DNA from: Talpa occidentalis
Lineage: Eukaryota > Chordata > Mammalia > Eulipotyphla > Talpidae
Assembly (NCBI RefSeq): GCF_014898055.3
Contig: NW_023601212.1
Coordinates: 35,762,329-35,826,328, forward strand
DNA length: 64,000 nt
Direction of reading: 5' to 3'
A program made the translations under genes and the position numbers. The notes beneath the pieces are model-generated. The model saw nothing but the letters and a program-made list of their open reading frames with translations. It was not told where the DNA came from and searched no databases. This document shows, in pieces, positions 22,137-35,067 of the stretch (positions within the stretch are counted from its first letter, which is position 1; each line of letters opens with the position of its first letter).

Positions 22137-25100
22137 GGCTGTTTATAGAAACTTCTTAGAATTTGCCTTGATAACTCCAAGTAATATCTGTCTGGATAAG
22201 AAAAAAAAATGTGACTAGTTAATGCCGCTGACTTATTTAACTAATACCACTCAATCGGGAAACTTACCTAATAAATAAAGCCTTGCAGAATTTTTAGTGT
22301 TTGATATGCTTCTAGCTCAACTTCTATCTGGGCATAAAAAAATGTGGGATAACATTATTCACAGATTTAATCTAGCCTGAAACCCTGGTATGTCTTTGAT
22401 CTATGCATTTGCATTCTCTGACAAAAAGTGCAATAAAGAATATTGCAAAGACTCACAAAAGACCATAATGACTGAAGACAGTCCTTGGTAAGAAGTGACT
22501 GTCCTTAGAAGAATGCAGAACCGCAAATCCATAGTGACATGGGATGTACCATACAGCCTCTCTATGAATAACAGTAACACAGTAGTTAGTTTATGCAAAC
22601 TGACTCAATGACACTATAGCAAACTGGTAGTTTTTATAACTGACAATGTTGAGTCTTTTATGCATTTAACATTTATTTAACGCATCTCTTCCCACTATAA
22701 AATTGCAGTATTTCCCCTTATTGTTGGTTCCTGAAAGTGATAGGAGGGCTATTTAACAAACACACTTCTTTACAACTTATGAAATAACTTCTTATGATTG
22801 CAATAGAAAGAAAGCCTTTGGAAAAAATTTTCCCCTCTTTGCACAGACTGCTGCCAAGAGGAAATGAATAGTGTCTTTGAGATATTCACAAACATCCGGT
22901 GCGGATGGGGAAGCTCAGTTAGAGAGCCAGGATTTATTCTATTTTCTGTATTTGAACTGACTCTCTGCTATAGATTCTGACTGCTGCACCAGCTGTTGGA
23001 ATATTTCTCCTCCCCTTCCTTCTTTCTCCCTGCTATGCTCTGGCTTGTTTCTTATTCTGGAACCTGGGGATATTAAGGTGTGAAACACGACCAGGACCCT
23101 CAGTTGCCATCCCTGGTTCAGCACAAGGGGAGCAGTGGAGCACAGTGGAGCAGATCAGAAATAAGAATATGCTTCCCCAAAGGTCTTCTCTACTAGTAAG
23201 TACTCATGATCCCCAAGAAAAACTCAGGTGAGACTAACAATTATCTTCTGCAATGTCCTCCAGATAAGTGGAAAACTTTGTTCGCCCTTTAGAAAAGACC
23301 GGCCATTTGATAAAGTATAATATATTTTGTTTCACCAGACCCCACTCCGGTCATCTCCTGGCACACACAGAGTGAAAAAGAATGAACCTGTCTGCATCAT
23401 GCATTCCCTCACCGGATGGATGTGACATACAACCTACAAGAGCTTTGTATGCTGTGCTAATTACCCGAATACACTTCTCTAAGAATACAAACATTCAAAT
23501 GTGATTGTGCTCACATTTGTTTTCCAACTTAATATATGTGTAATGAACAATCCCCATCAAGTTTCCATAATGACAGTCATTCTATTTATCTCCAGTGCAC
23601 CTCCAGTCTCACATATCATTGGAAAATAATGATGTTCCCTGTGCTTGCTCTGCAGCTCCGGGGGCACTCTCCACTTATTCTAAGCCAAGCTAATCCTTAA
23701 GATTTAGCTGAATTCCCTTTTCTCCTTTCCAACTGAGTTGCTGGTTTATTTTCCAATGATTTTTATCCTCTTTTGTAAATTGGAAGCTTCTACTCTAGTT
23801 AGCTTCTTCAAACACCAAACAACCCCTTCTATCATACACAATTTCCAGCATCCAGGTATATGTTTTTTTCTAGTTTTCTGCATCCTTTAGCCAGTTTTCA
23901 ATGTCATGAAAGTATTATTGTCATAAAGACATGAACTGGTAAACTGGCAGACCAGGATGAACTGAGAACCAACACAACTGACATATATGATTGTGGTTAA
24001 GCCAGTGGAGAGTAGAGGAAGAGATGAAGATTTGAGAAAATAAAGGCTAAATTCCCTCCCTTTTGGTCACATTGTACAATAACTCCTAAAATTTGAGCCA
24101 CACTACTCTTTAACCCTACATTTGCCTTTGCTCCCACTACTTAAATTCTTCCTTCTCCCCTCATGGTTCCCAAGACTAATTGGAAGTTGTAAAATTTCCT
24201 AACTTGAGTCAGTAAATAGGGTTTCAGAGTTGGAGCAACATATGAATAGAGAGACAGTGAAGGCATTAGCAAAACCCAAGGAACAGGCATACTCTGGAGC
24301 CATTTACCCATATCAGTAAATCTACTCAGTCTATAAAGTTAGATTGCTGTCAGCGAGGGGTCCCCCAACCTACCTGTCACTCTATGATGTGGATTTTCTC
24401 TCAAAACAACTATAAATGTGATGAGGTAGAAGTTCGCACATTTAGTGTACAAAGGACCTTCTAGTGATTTTGGTCCCTCTTCCATTTCCATTCTGCTACA
24501 TTAGATTAACATGAAATGAAAAGAAAGAAGTATTATCAGAATAGAAAGAAAAGTAATCAGAAAATTAATTAGAAGTTTAGTTTTTATCATCTTTGTCAGG
24601 AAAAAAAAACAAAGAGAGACAATCTTACAGTTAATTGTTACTCAGGGGCTAGTTTATGATCAGATATTTTTGAGATCTAAATTAAAATTGAGAGCTGGAT
24701 TAACTTACTCTGGGAGAGAAGGAATGAATCATTAAAAAGCAGATCTAGGGAAAGTCGGCAAGAATAGGAGGACAGAGACCAGTGAGTGAGAACTCACTCT
24801 GAGGATTCTGAAGAAGACTGAAGATACTGAAGAGGTTCCTGGACCCCACAAGGACCAAGTATGTCCATATGGCCTTTCTGACTACAGGTATTATATAAAT
24901 ACAACTCTCCATATTATCCACAAAGTCTTCTGCTTTTATCTCAAATGTGACTTTTGAGATAAATTCCAAGAAACAAATATGATTTTTTAAGAAATAAACA
25001 GCTTTAGGCTTCAAGCTCTCGTTGAGACATTTCATTTTCATTAAACACTGCAGTGTACACATATCACCTAAGTATCATGTTTATATACACTTATTAATCA

Positions 25101-26619
25101 TCTATATAGAAGATGATTAATTACACTGATAAGTACTGATACACACAGATAGGTACTGTACAAAGTATCTTAGAAAAGGATTGTTGTGCAGTTTCCCTTA
25201 CTGCTTTGTCTCTGGAAATCTTTATAGACCACATTTTAGTTTTTCAGACTGGAAATGATAACCAGTTATCCTGAGCTCTGCCACAATCAATGTGAACATG
25301 AGTCGCTACCAGCTCACACAGGCAAAATCACAAAGAAAAAAAAAAAATCTATAATAACAAGCTAAATACACTCTTCCTGTGTGAGTTGTGTTGTTTAAGC
25401 TTCCTTTATATATATGAGGAGCTTCTACCTTCATATCCAATTTTTCATTCACATGAATTTTTATTTTTCTTACTGGGATAAGTTTCTGTTTTGATTCTAT
25501 GAAATGTCCCACACTTTTCAAAATGTCAAATAATGGAAATGATAGGAATTATAGGAAATGTGAATATACTTAAGTCAAACAGGGTATGAACTAAATGCAA
25601 GTTTCACCAAGTCCTAACTTGCAATTTCTTGCAATTATTTATCCTCAGGCTCATAGCTATGAAAGGAGATAACAACATCTACCAAGAAGTTTGCCAGGAG
25701 GACTAAATGATATATTAAAAACATATAACTGACATCTAATCAGGCCTACATAAATGAAAATCATTTTTATTGCCAAAGATTATGTATGTCTTAGACTCCA
25801 TATCTTGAGAGTTTTCTGCATAAAATTTAGATTCGAGTAAAGTTTAAACAAGAAAGTTACACATTTCTTTTTTAACCAAGGATCTTATGAGCCTCATACC
25901 CTGTTATGCCACACTCTCTCGTGCCTAACTCTGGAGATAAAATGAATAAACATATTTCAAATAGTTCAAACTTAACTAGGGAAACAGACACAAACAAATG
26001 CAACATACTGTGTTATACACAAGTCAATCAATACATAAGATATGCTTGTGACTGACATGAAGGTTGTTCAGTCTGTCTTCACCAAAAAAGTGACAAGTGT
26101 TTTTCTCTTAAAGGATGAGTGAAGCTTCTCCAGATATAAGCAAATATACATGGAAATATCTGAAATACAGAAATGTCTCACAGTTATATGAGGCTTGAAT
26201 AACCTAAATGATACAGAATATGGAAATGCGTGCATTGACATTGAGCAGACAACATGTAAAATAGTGGACTACCTTGAGATATGAAGCTTAATGAACCATG
26301 AATGGTTCAGAATACATAATGTTGGTGTGACCTTGATTTATAAAACTAACTCACCCTATTGGCAATCACTTATATATCCCCATTCCCTGAGCCAGCACTA
26401 CAAATAATGAAATGTACTCTACGTTCAGCTTCCTTGAAACTCATCAACTCACTTGCGTGTATTAAATCATGAAAGCAGCTACCAAATTCCCTGAAGTTGC
26501 TTGCTTCTTAGTATCCATTTTCCTTTCTACAAATAATAATGCCTATTGGAGAGAAACTATCACTTCTCCATTATTACTTATATATTGTTGATTGTAGTGT
26601 CTAGGTTTTACTGGCACGG

Positions 26620-26657
26620 TTCATTCTCTGAATCACAGTTCATTTTCTGAATCACAG
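26620..26657 (+). repeat. 19-bp tandem duplication
   Basis: TTCATTCTCTGAATCACAG is followed at once by TTCATTTTCTGAATCACAG (one mismatch). Confidence 0.85.
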
Positions 26658-27826
26658 AGGTTAGGAAAGAGTCTCAACATATTGATGCATTTATTGGATG
26701 AATTCACAACTGAATGGATGAATTAAGACTTTAGTCAATGGGCACATTATATTTTCCCAACTATCACTGTCTAATGATTTAATCCAGTCCTTTAAGTGTA
26801 TTCTTAGAACAATCACTAGGGATGTGAGACAACATATTTTTATCTCCAATGGGTGTGAAGAGAATGTGAGGGCTGGTGCTAGCTACCATTTTATATCCAT
26901 GAGGGACATCATTCTGAGCTTTGAGATATCCATGGGACAATGGGTAGTATAAAAGAGAACTTATAATCATTAGAATTGCAGTTTTTAATGAAAATGAAAT
27001 ATTTGTTTACATTAGCCAACAATACTCCAGATTTATTAATGCAATTTAAGTTAAATTGTCAATCAGAAAGAATACTCACTGATGGAAACCATCATCATTT
27101 TTGTCAACTAGTTGCAATTTTGTTTATGAGTTTTAATTTCCCAACTTTTGAGATCTTTTTAGTTGGTAGAAATCCAGAGTACTTTTTATCAACTTTCCAG
27201 CAGTTTCAAAAAATCAGGATAATCCAGGAATAAGCATCCATGTAACAGAGAGGAGTAAGCACAATGCTTTCTGATGCACATTGATTCTTTATTTTCCCCT
27301 TCATTTTATTAATTTTCTTCTTTAGTTCAGAAAGTCAGTTTCCATTCCCATAGATCTCCCAATGATTTTTCTGTCCTTAGCTCTGTCCTCATAGGAATGG
27401 CATATTTTTCCAATTTCATTTTTTATTTATTTCATAGAGATATGTAGCTCACATGTAGAAACACACACATATTTTGTGCCTTTTGGTTAACTACTAAATT
27501 CATTCTTAGCTTGTCAGAGAAACCATTTTGAAAATAGATTTTTAAATACAGTAAATTATTTTGAAAAATGATTTGGAGTAGTTCAACTTCCCAAAGATAA
27601 ATCTCAGGATTTCACAAACAAATCAGGCATGAATAACAAATATTCAAACAAAATAAAATATGCATAACATTGAAAACATACTGTCCATATGTTAGCTTCT
27701 GTTTTTATTTTCTTCCTGAATCAGAAAGTGCTTCAGGGCTATCAAAAATGTTAATTAGCATTTCACTGTTAATTTAAAGATGAGTTTTTTTTTTTTCTAA
27801 AAATTAGCTTAATTGATCAGTTGTTT

Positions 27827-28108
27827 TTTTCTTTAAAGATTTATTTATTTATTTATTTATAAAAGCACTGGGTACAGTCAGAAGCGCGGGAGGGAGAGAG
27901 AATTCACCAGAGCCAGAGCGGGGAGCAGAGCAGGCAGAAAGACCGAAGTACACTGCTGAGGGGAGCAACGGGCAGCAGGAGAGGTCTGCGCGCCATGTGA
28001 GACCCTCCTCCGGTTGGCCGGGGAGCAGCCAGGGATCGAACCAGCGCTGCAGAGGCTGCGGGCAGCTTCACAACCCAGCGCTCAACCACTGTGCTACCGG
28101 GGAGGTCC
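27827..28108 (-). mobile_element. SINE family A, full length
   Basis: Tail TTTAAAGATTTATTTATTTA, signature AAGCACTGGGTACAGTCAGA, B box GATCGAACC near 28033, head ending GCTACCGGGGAGGTCC. CpGs partly preserved (GAAGCGCGGGAG). An 8-bp repeat AAGATGAG occurs at 27777-27784 and 28111-28118, but about 40 bp separate the first copy from the tail, so the target site is uncertain. Confidence 0.93.
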
Positions 28109-28118
28109 TGAAGATGAG

Positions 28119-30768
28119 CTCTTAACAGAGAATTCTGGTTTACTGCTTGATGAATAAGTAAAGTTTTCTCTTATTTAAATTGACTGTGCTGTAATCCATT
28201 TCTTTCTCACTTAAATTCTATGTATAAATATGCATAAAATGTTAGCTAATAGTTACTCTTGTTTGTACTGCATCATTTATTTTTTTTTTTTTAGTATGTG
28301 ACTTCAAATAAAAGTAAAATTTACTAAGGATTAAAAGGATTAAGTAATACATTCTCATCTGACTTTCAAATTAACTAATTAAACTCCAACCTCAAAATTT
28401 TCTTTGTTTTGAATTCATCCTTTTGAGTGGTTACAGACTCACTCAAGTATACTTCTTCTGTCTTAATGCTAACAGATCAGGGACTGGCTTGCACATCTTT
28501 ATAATTGTTCATTAACTGCAAGCAGTATGCTGTGACTTTTATGTCCTTGAAACTATGAAATGTTTCTGTAATTCAGTTCTTCTTAATGTTTTGACTTTAA
28601 ATAGAATGTATTATGAAACTGAGATCCAAGCATTTTTAGAAATTCTGAGCTAGGGATATCAGTTTAGTCAGAACAGTGTCAAATGTGGAACCCAAACAAC
28701 ATAATTGGTGCTTTGAGGTTGAGGTTGATGTGACATTCTCTTGAACATATTTTAATGCTTATGCATATTTAAATTAAAAATTTAACCTCCTGACATTCAA
28801 ACTAATAAGTCATTCACCATTCAACTAGAGAAGCTTGTCTGACAAAATGACACACACACAAAAAAATCACTTCTTTTGGATCTCAGCTTATTACTCAAGA
28901 AATGTTCTAAATGACTACTTGTTTGCTAACATTTTTGGAGAGGATCCTGCTACTTGCTTGCCTTTCCTGACTGATTACACAGCAAGAATTCACTTTAAAC
29001 ATTTTTCCATATGTTAAATGGCTGTATCTAGAAAAGATGGTTTGGTATATATTCATGAAATCCACTGAGCTGCATGATTTTACTGTTCTGTGGTAGGTAG
29101 GTCTCTTGTGAGCTCACACAATATAATCTCCTGCTTCTAATAACATTGGATGAGAGATGAGCCTGTACTAGACACTCAACCCCTTCCTATCAGAATTCCC
29201 CTGTTCAAAAACAGTATTTCTCATCTTATCCCTGTTAGATCTCCGTTGTTAACTTACAAGTATTGATGAAGGGTCCCTGCAGAGAAGTTTATTTGTGACC
29301 ACAAGTGCCAGGCTGGCAGGTCAGATACTACAGCTAGTTTGGCCCCAGCTTAGAGCTGTCATAACTCATTCAATCCCCTGCATCCACAGGTATGTGTTGG
29401 TTGAGGATTCTAAATTCAAATGAAAGTGGCAGGCCCATACATAGCTTGATCACAGTAGGAGGAAGGATCATCATTCAATCATTCCATGCCACTTGAAATT
29501 TATAACTTTATTTTGTATTTATCACAGTACCAGATTTGCAGTAAAATGCCAAAATTCTCATGCTCAGTAGCCTGCAGAAGTGAAAATTATTGTATCTGAC
29601 TGAATTTGTGCTTGCTGGGAACAGTTGACATTTAAATTGGGACGTTGCCAGAGGCCTTTTGGCTTCATTCCATAATTGTCAAGTCCCTTGGTATTGAGGA
29701 AGTTATGTTAATTCCAAGCAATAGGAGCTATTTTGCATCCTGAGCTCCAATGCTGCTACTTAAAACCAAAATACACCAACGTTTATGACACTCAAATACA
29801 AGAGACCGTTCTTGCCAATTGCCTCTGTTTATTGACTTCAAGTCCCAGATGAACAACTCAGATCAGTTTTGCCACCCACATTATAAATAGCATAGCAAAT
29901 TCATAAAGAGTCTTTCTTCAAAGAACGGAAATGATTCTGAAGTCTGATTAAACTCACATTGTCCCAGTGAGGGAGATGGGAAGAGGAAGGGTATTTTTTC
30001 TAATTTCAAGTTCAGGAAGGCAAGGAACACAAAAGTTAAGTGGCTGCTCTCCATTTATTCATATAAATTTATTCAGGAGCAGAGCCAGAAATAAAGATGA
30101 AGTCTCCTGGCCCAAGCAGCAGGCCCCATGCCGCCTCACAGCTTTCAAAACCTTAGTTTTCTTGGAGAATGTTAAAAAGTTTTCCCTGCTACAATACTAG
30201 ATTCAGACACACTGCCATCTACTGACCCACCAAAGAATGTACTGCTTCTCCTTCAGAATGCCACCTCCAGGATGCCAACAGCCCTCCAGGATGCCAATAG
30301 CCTCAAGTGACTGGACTATGCAAGGTAGTAATGAAAAAGGTAAAACATTGACAGCATTCCCTTATTTTTCTGGCATTCTCAATATTTACATTACGATGCA
30401 ACCACATACCATGCTGATCACACTTGGGACATTCTTGAAATCACCTGTTTCTCCTCATGCCCTTAAGTTGACACAATCTTCTAGGGATTTGGATCTTCTA
30501 AAACAACCATTATTTTTCACATAAAACAATTTGAGCAATGTTATAACATGTTTGTGCTGTGCTGTCTCAATTGTCCTACAAGATGCTCTAAGTATCCTAC
30601 ACAGTGCCAAGGAAGAATAACAAAAACCAAGCTAAACAGTCACAGTCTTGTGCTTGTAGTAAACACCACCAAATGTCTTAAGGAGATTTAGCAATAGGAG
30701 AATGGATCTAAATATATTTTCAACAAGATTCCCTTTGTTCAGATCCCGAGTATTCATTTCCCATGAAC
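28119..30768. other. Unique AT-rich sequence
   Basis: No repeat body or exon recognised. A small minisatellite-like stretch lies at 30264-30301, with two 19-bp units (CCTCCAGGATGCCAACAGC and one variant). Confidence 0.4.
30264..30301 (+). repeat. 19-bp tandem duplication
   Basis: CCTCCAGGATGCCAACAGC at 30264-30282 and CCTCCAGGATGCCAATAGC at 30283-30301, with a weaker partial unit just upstream. Confidence 0.8.
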
Positions 30769-30774
30769 TGTCAG

Positions 30775-31316
30775 TATTTACCCAAAGGACACAGAAACAT
30801 TAATTCAAAGGGGCATCTGCACCCCTATGTTTATAGTAGCACTATTGACAATAGCTAAGCTATGGGAACAACAAAAATGCCCAAAAATAGATGACTGGAT
30901 CAAGAAGATGTGGTCCATATACACCATGGAATATTACTCAGCAATCAAAAAATACAAACTCATGCCATTTGCAGCAACATGGATGGAGCTGGAAGGGATC
31001 ATGCTCAGTGAAATAAGCCAGAAAGAAAAAGAAAAGTACTGGATAGTCTCACTCATAGCAGGAATTTAGAAAACCTAAATAAGGGACCAGGAAAAAGACT
31101 AATTATATTGAAGTAAAAATCAAAATCAGCAAGCAACTATAAACCAGAGACACACTATGGGTGCAGGAGGGGAGAAGGGATTAAGGTCAAAATAAAGAGG
31201 GTGGAAATTGTATGGGGAATATAACCAAGATGAAAATGCATACATTGTGCAAAAATGAAAAAAAAAGATGTAAAAATTATATAAAATAAAATGAAAAAAA
31301 AAAAAAAAAAAAAAAA
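30775..31316 (+). mobile_element. 5'-truncated young L1 3' end
   Basis: Enters L1 ORF2 near its end (TACCCAAAGGACACAGAAAC), runs through the stop at 31067-31069 and a ~220-bp 3' UTR, and ends in poly(A) at 31294-31316. Its 3' UTR opening (AAGGGACCAGGAAAA) matches that of the L1 at 34409, so both belong to one subfamily. A 7-bp direct repeat TGTCAGT (30769-30775 and 31321-31327) may be the target duplication. Confidence 0.92.
30827..31069 (+). pseudogene. L1 ORF2 C-terminal remnant
   Basis: About 80 codons of the extreme C-terminus of L1 ORF2, the endonuclease/reverse transcriptase protein. Recognisable words are AKLWEQQKCPKIDDWIKK, YTMEYYSAIKK and MLSEISQKEKEKY, and it ends in SLIAGI and a stop, as intact L1s of this subfamily do. 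All catalytic parts are absent because of 5' truncation, so it has no enzymatic role. Confidence 0.92.
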
Positions 31317-31567
31317 CCTTTGTCAGTGTCTTCTTTCACCACATCCATCTTTTAGACCCAGCCTGCATCCTTCCTCACATGAAAGGAACATTTGCCATAT
31401 CCAATCAAGTTATGGTGAAAACAGTAATTGCTTTCATCTCATTATCATGGCTGAGTTAAAGTTGATATGTATGTCTCTCTGGTGCTCCTCACTATATTTA
31501 ATTTACTGCCTCTAAGAAAAAATAAAGATAAGCTTAAATAAAATATTTTTATAAGAACTATTGTATA

Positions 31568-31834
31568 GGGCCTCCCATGGTGGCACAGCGGTTGAGTGCT
31601 GGGCTGCAAAGCTTCCCACAGCCTCTGCAGCGCCGGTTCGATCCCTGGCCACCTGCGAGGGTCCCACATGGTGCACAGACTTCTCCTGCCACCCCCACTG
31701 CTCCCCTCAACAGTGTATTTCATCAGTCTGACTGTTCTGTTACCCACTCTGCCTCTGGTGAATTCTCTCACCCTCCCGCGCTTCTGACTATACCCAGTGC
31801 TTGTATAAATAAATAATAAATCTTTAAAAAAAAA
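31568..31834 (+). mobile_element. SINE family A, full length
   Basis: Head GGGCCTCCCATGGTGGCACA, B box GGTTCGATCCC near 31635, tail AATAAATAATAAATCTTTAA. Flanked by AAGAACTATTGTATA (31553-31567) and AAGAATTATTGTACA (31835-31849), a 15-bp target duplication with two mismatches. Confidence 0.93.
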
Positions 31835-32017
31835 AAGAATTATTGTACAATATTGCTATGTTAATACAGAATCAACATCAATTAAAGCAACTCACAAAAG
31901 CTTGAGAGGAGTCTATGCCACCCCGATTATTTCTCTGCATCCTACTTGATGACCTTAAAAAAAATTATTTCCTGTGATGGAGGTTCACAGATATCATGGC
32001 TAAGAAATGCTGAACAA

Positions 32018-32288
32018 GGGGCCTTTCTTGTGATGCCAGGGGTTAAGCGTCAGCACTATGAAGCAATTCATAGCTACTGCAGCATGAGTTCAATCCGCAG
32101 CTGACCAGGGAGCAAACCCATAAGGCACAGCAGACCTCTCCTCCCCCGCCCACTGCTCCCCTCAGCAGTGTATTTCACTCAGTCTCCCTGTTCTGCTTCC
32201 CACTCTGTCTCTGGCGAATCCTCTCACCACCTGCACCTCTGGCCTGTACCCCTGTTCTTATATGAATAAATACTTTTTTTTTTAAAGA
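32018..32288 (+). mobile_element. SINE family B, full length
   Basis: Head GGGGCCTTTCTTGTGATGCC, body CTGCTCCCCTCAGCAGTGTA, tail ATGAATAAATACTTTTTTTT. Perfect 13-bp target duplication AAGAAATGCTGAA at 32002-32014 and 32289-32301. Confidence 0.92.
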
Positions 32289-32301
32289 AAGAAATGCTGA
32301 A

Positions 32302-33024
32302 TAGAGTATTTACTTCCACTTTTCAGGATATAAAAGCTCTTTCTTGACAATTCGGTTGTTTATTATAAAGGAATTTTAATGATCTTCACAATTTGTCAGA
32401 CCGAACTTATCCTTCGGAATCCACAATTTGAAATCCAATCTGAAGATCACTCATTTCATTTGCAATATGATCTATATTTGTCCATCCAAATGTTTACAGA
32501 AATAGGGCATTTTGAAATTATCTTAGGCAGAATTAAGGGATAATGTTTTCACATTTTTTAAGAATCAAAAGGGTGTCAAAGTCAAAGAAGGGGGGTGGTA
32601 CGAGAACATATATAATTAGAAAGGAGACACTAGGGAGTTTTATTGACCTAGTAAAAGGAGAACATTGTGGAATTTTAATTGAAAAGTCTACAGAGAGAAA
32701 TTTCCAGCCCAGAAATCTGGCCATCACATGTTCAGATCTTACTGAAGTTCCATTAGATGCTGGAAGATAACAGTGAGGTCAGGGAATGGTTACATGGAAA
32801 ATGTGAAGACAAGAGGTGATAAAGACAGAGGGAACTGATAGGAGGTGCCAAGGTATTTGAACATTTATTATGTGAAACTGGCCACAAAACAAGGTATTTG
32901 GAGAGTTTATCTGGATTAACTGAAATACCAAACGTTTGTGAAACACTAACAAGAACAAAATCTTCCTTACTCTTATTTACTAAAGACACATGCATCTAAA
33001 GTAATCTTTACACATATTTAATTT
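32302..33024. other. Unique AT-rich sequence
   Basis: No repeat or gene recognised. Short frames of 64-80 codons on both strands are not supported. Confidence 0.4.
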
Positions 33025-33040
33025 ATACTTGCTTCTCTTT

Positions 33041-33306
33041 TTTTTTAAGATTTATTTATTTATTTATTTATACAAGCACTGGGTACAGTCAGAAGTGTGG
33101 GAAGGTGAGAGAATTTACCAGAGCCAAAGTGGGGAGCAGAACAGGCAGATTGATGGAGTACACTGCTGAGAGGAGCAGCGGGCACAGCAGTAGAGGTCTG
33201 TGTACCATGTGGGACCCTCACCAGTGGCTAGGGATCGAACAGGTGCTGCAGAGGCTGTGGGCAGCCTTGCAGCCCAGCGCTCAAGCACTGCGCCACCGGG
33301 GAGGCC
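33041..33306 (-). mobile_element. SINE family A, full length
   Basis: Tail TTTTTAAGATTTATTTATTT, signature AAGCACTGGGTACAGTCAGA, B box GATCGAAC near 33233, head ending GCCACCGGGGAGGCCC. The flanking target sequence ATACTTGCTTCTCTTT (33025-33040) recurs in degraded form at 33308-33321 and intact at 33586-33601. Confidence 0.93.
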
Positions 33307-33321
33307 CACTTCTCTCTCTTT

Positions 33322-33585
33322 TTTAAAGATTTATTTATTTATGCATACAAGAACTGGGGTACAGGTCAGAGGTCTGGGGGGTGAGAGGACTCACCAGAGA
33401 CAGAATGGGGAACAGAACGGGTGGATTGACTGAATGCACTACTGAAGGGAGCAGTGGGCTGGTCAGGAGAGGTCTGCTGTGCCATGTGCGTAGCTCCCCT
33501 GGCCGGGGGATGGAACTCATGCTGCAGTGGCTGCGGATAGCCTCATAGGTTACTTCTAAACTCCTTGTGTCTCCAGGGATGCCCC
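33322..33585 (-). mobile_element. SINE family B, full length
   Basis: Tail TTAAAGATTTATTTATTTAT, signature CAAGAACTGGGGTACAGGTC, head ending TCTCCAGGGATGCCCC. Shares the outer 16-bp target duplication ATACTTGCTTCTCTTT (33025-33040, 33586-33601) with the preceding A copy. Confidence 0.92.
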
Positions 33586-33601
33586 ATACTTGCTTCTCTT
33601 T

Positions 33602-34014
33602 ATGATATGGTAAAAATACATGACATTAAGATGTTTGCAGAAACATTGTGCTGCTCACGTTACTTAAGTTATATGTCCTTTTACTTTTTCTACCTTTATA
33701 CTTTTTATCTTTGACTTAAAACATAATTGTAGCGGCATACATTTTCTTAAGTACAGAGCAAATAAATAATTTCAATTGACATTTCAGGCCTTGGTGCAAA
33801 TTAGCATGACCTATTTTAAGCAGAAATGATCTAATCAGCTATAGTTGGAAACTATAGGTGAGCCAGAAGAAACACAAAAAGAAGCACTTGGACAGATTAG
33901 AGGGAACAATTCATACAGAGCCAGGAATATTGTCTCTTCCCATCATCCAGAAGGGTAGGTTAATCAAAAGAATAATAACAATTCTAAACACTTATGAATA
34001 TAGTAATAGAGCTT
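33602..34014. other. Unique AT-rich sequence
   Basis: Nothing recognised before the degraded L1 begins. Confidence 0.4.
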
Positions 34015-34472
34015 CAAAGTGCAAGCAAAATGGATAAAACTGCAAGGGGAAATAGACCCACAATTACATTTGGAGAGTTAACAGCCCATTCTCAGTAATT
34101 ACAGAAGAAGTGATGCCAATTCTACACGAACATCCAAAAATCGAAGAGCAAGGAATACTTTCCTAATCACTCAATGACAACAGTATTACCCGATACTAAA
34201 GCCAAGAAGAAGAAGGAAAAAAAAAAAAAAAAAAGGCTTGCAAGAAAACCAAAGGGCAATAGTTCTCATGAACATAGACATAATGTGTTACCAAATCTAA
34301 GTAAATGAAGTGCAACAACATGCAAAAGTGACAATGCCTCATTACTAAGTAGAAATTACACTAGAAAATATAAGACTCATTTAACATTTGAAAAGTTATT
34401 GGTATAATATGTGCCATTCTCACTGGTATAAGATGGTATCTCATGGTAGTTTTGATTTGCATTTTCCTGACT

Positions 34473-34925
34473 AGCAACAACAAATGTTGGCGAGGGTGAG
34501 GAGAAAAAAGAACTCTTCTGCACTGTTGGTGGGAGTGCAAACTGGTCCAACCACTATGGAGAGCTGTGTGGAGATTTCTGGACCTACTAAACATAGAGCT
34601 TCCATATGATCCAGCAATTCCACTCCTAGGTATCTACCCAAAGGACACAGAAACATCAACTCCAAAGAACACCTACACCCCTATGTTTATAGCAGCACTG
34701 TTTACAATAGCTAAGCTTTGGAAACAACCCAAATGCCCAAAAATAGATGACTGGATCAAGAAGATGTGGTACATATACACCATGGAATATTACTCAGCAT
34801 TCAAAAAAGATAAACACATGCAATTTGCAGCAACATGGATGGCGCGGGAAGGGATCATGCTCAGCGAAATAAGCCAAAAAGAAAAAGAAAAATACCGGAT
34901 GGTCTCACTCATAGCAGGAATCTAG
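34473..34925 (+). pseudogene. L1 ORF2 C-terminal remnant
   Basis: Sense ORF2 from NNKCWRG, including the C-terminal cysteine motif (CX3CX7HX4C), of which the second cysteine is replaced by a TGA stop at 34497-34499. The first Cys is at 34485, the His at 34521 and the last Cys at 34536. Downstream it reads [35 protein letters not shown] and SEISQKEKEKY, ending in SLIAGI. Endonuclease and RT domains are missing, so it is non-functional. Confidence 0.93.
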
Positions 34926-35014
34926 AAAACTTAAATAAGGGACCAGGAAAATGAATAACTATAAGAAAGTGAAAATCAGAATCAACAAAAAACTATGAAA
35001 CAGAGACACTTTTA

Positions 35015-35067
35015 GGGGGGTGGGGGGTGGGAGGGGAGGGATTGGGATCAGAAAGGGGGGGTTGCAA
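35015..35067 (+). other. G-rich tract, potential G-quadruplex in L1 3' UTR
   Basis: GGGGGGTGGGGGGTGGGAGG, continuing to 35040, then a further run of seven G at 35065-35071 region. Spacing with one-base loops fits a stable four-tract quadruplex. L1 3' UTRs of many mammals carry such a tract. Confidence 0.7.

Larger units (their letters stand above)
15187..27776. other. Long quiet stretch, mostly unique
   Basis: No SINE or L1 in 12.6 kb, the longest such gap in the window. Recognised: a degenerate pentamer repeat (17649-17722), MIR/L2-like traces at about 17155-17210 and 20085-20165, a MIR at about 21380-21540, poly(A) at 22115-22136 and a 19-bp tandem duplication (26620-26657). A degraded MaLR-like trace may lie near 15450-15560. 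The 171-codon minus frame at 18666-19181 has no recognisable domain and is not called as a gene. Confidence 0.45.

Noticed and set aside
30827..31069. Functional reverse transcriptase gene
   Set aside because: Only the C-terminal end of L1 ORF2 is present; RT and endonuclease are missing. The same holds for 34473-34925 and 56594-57511.
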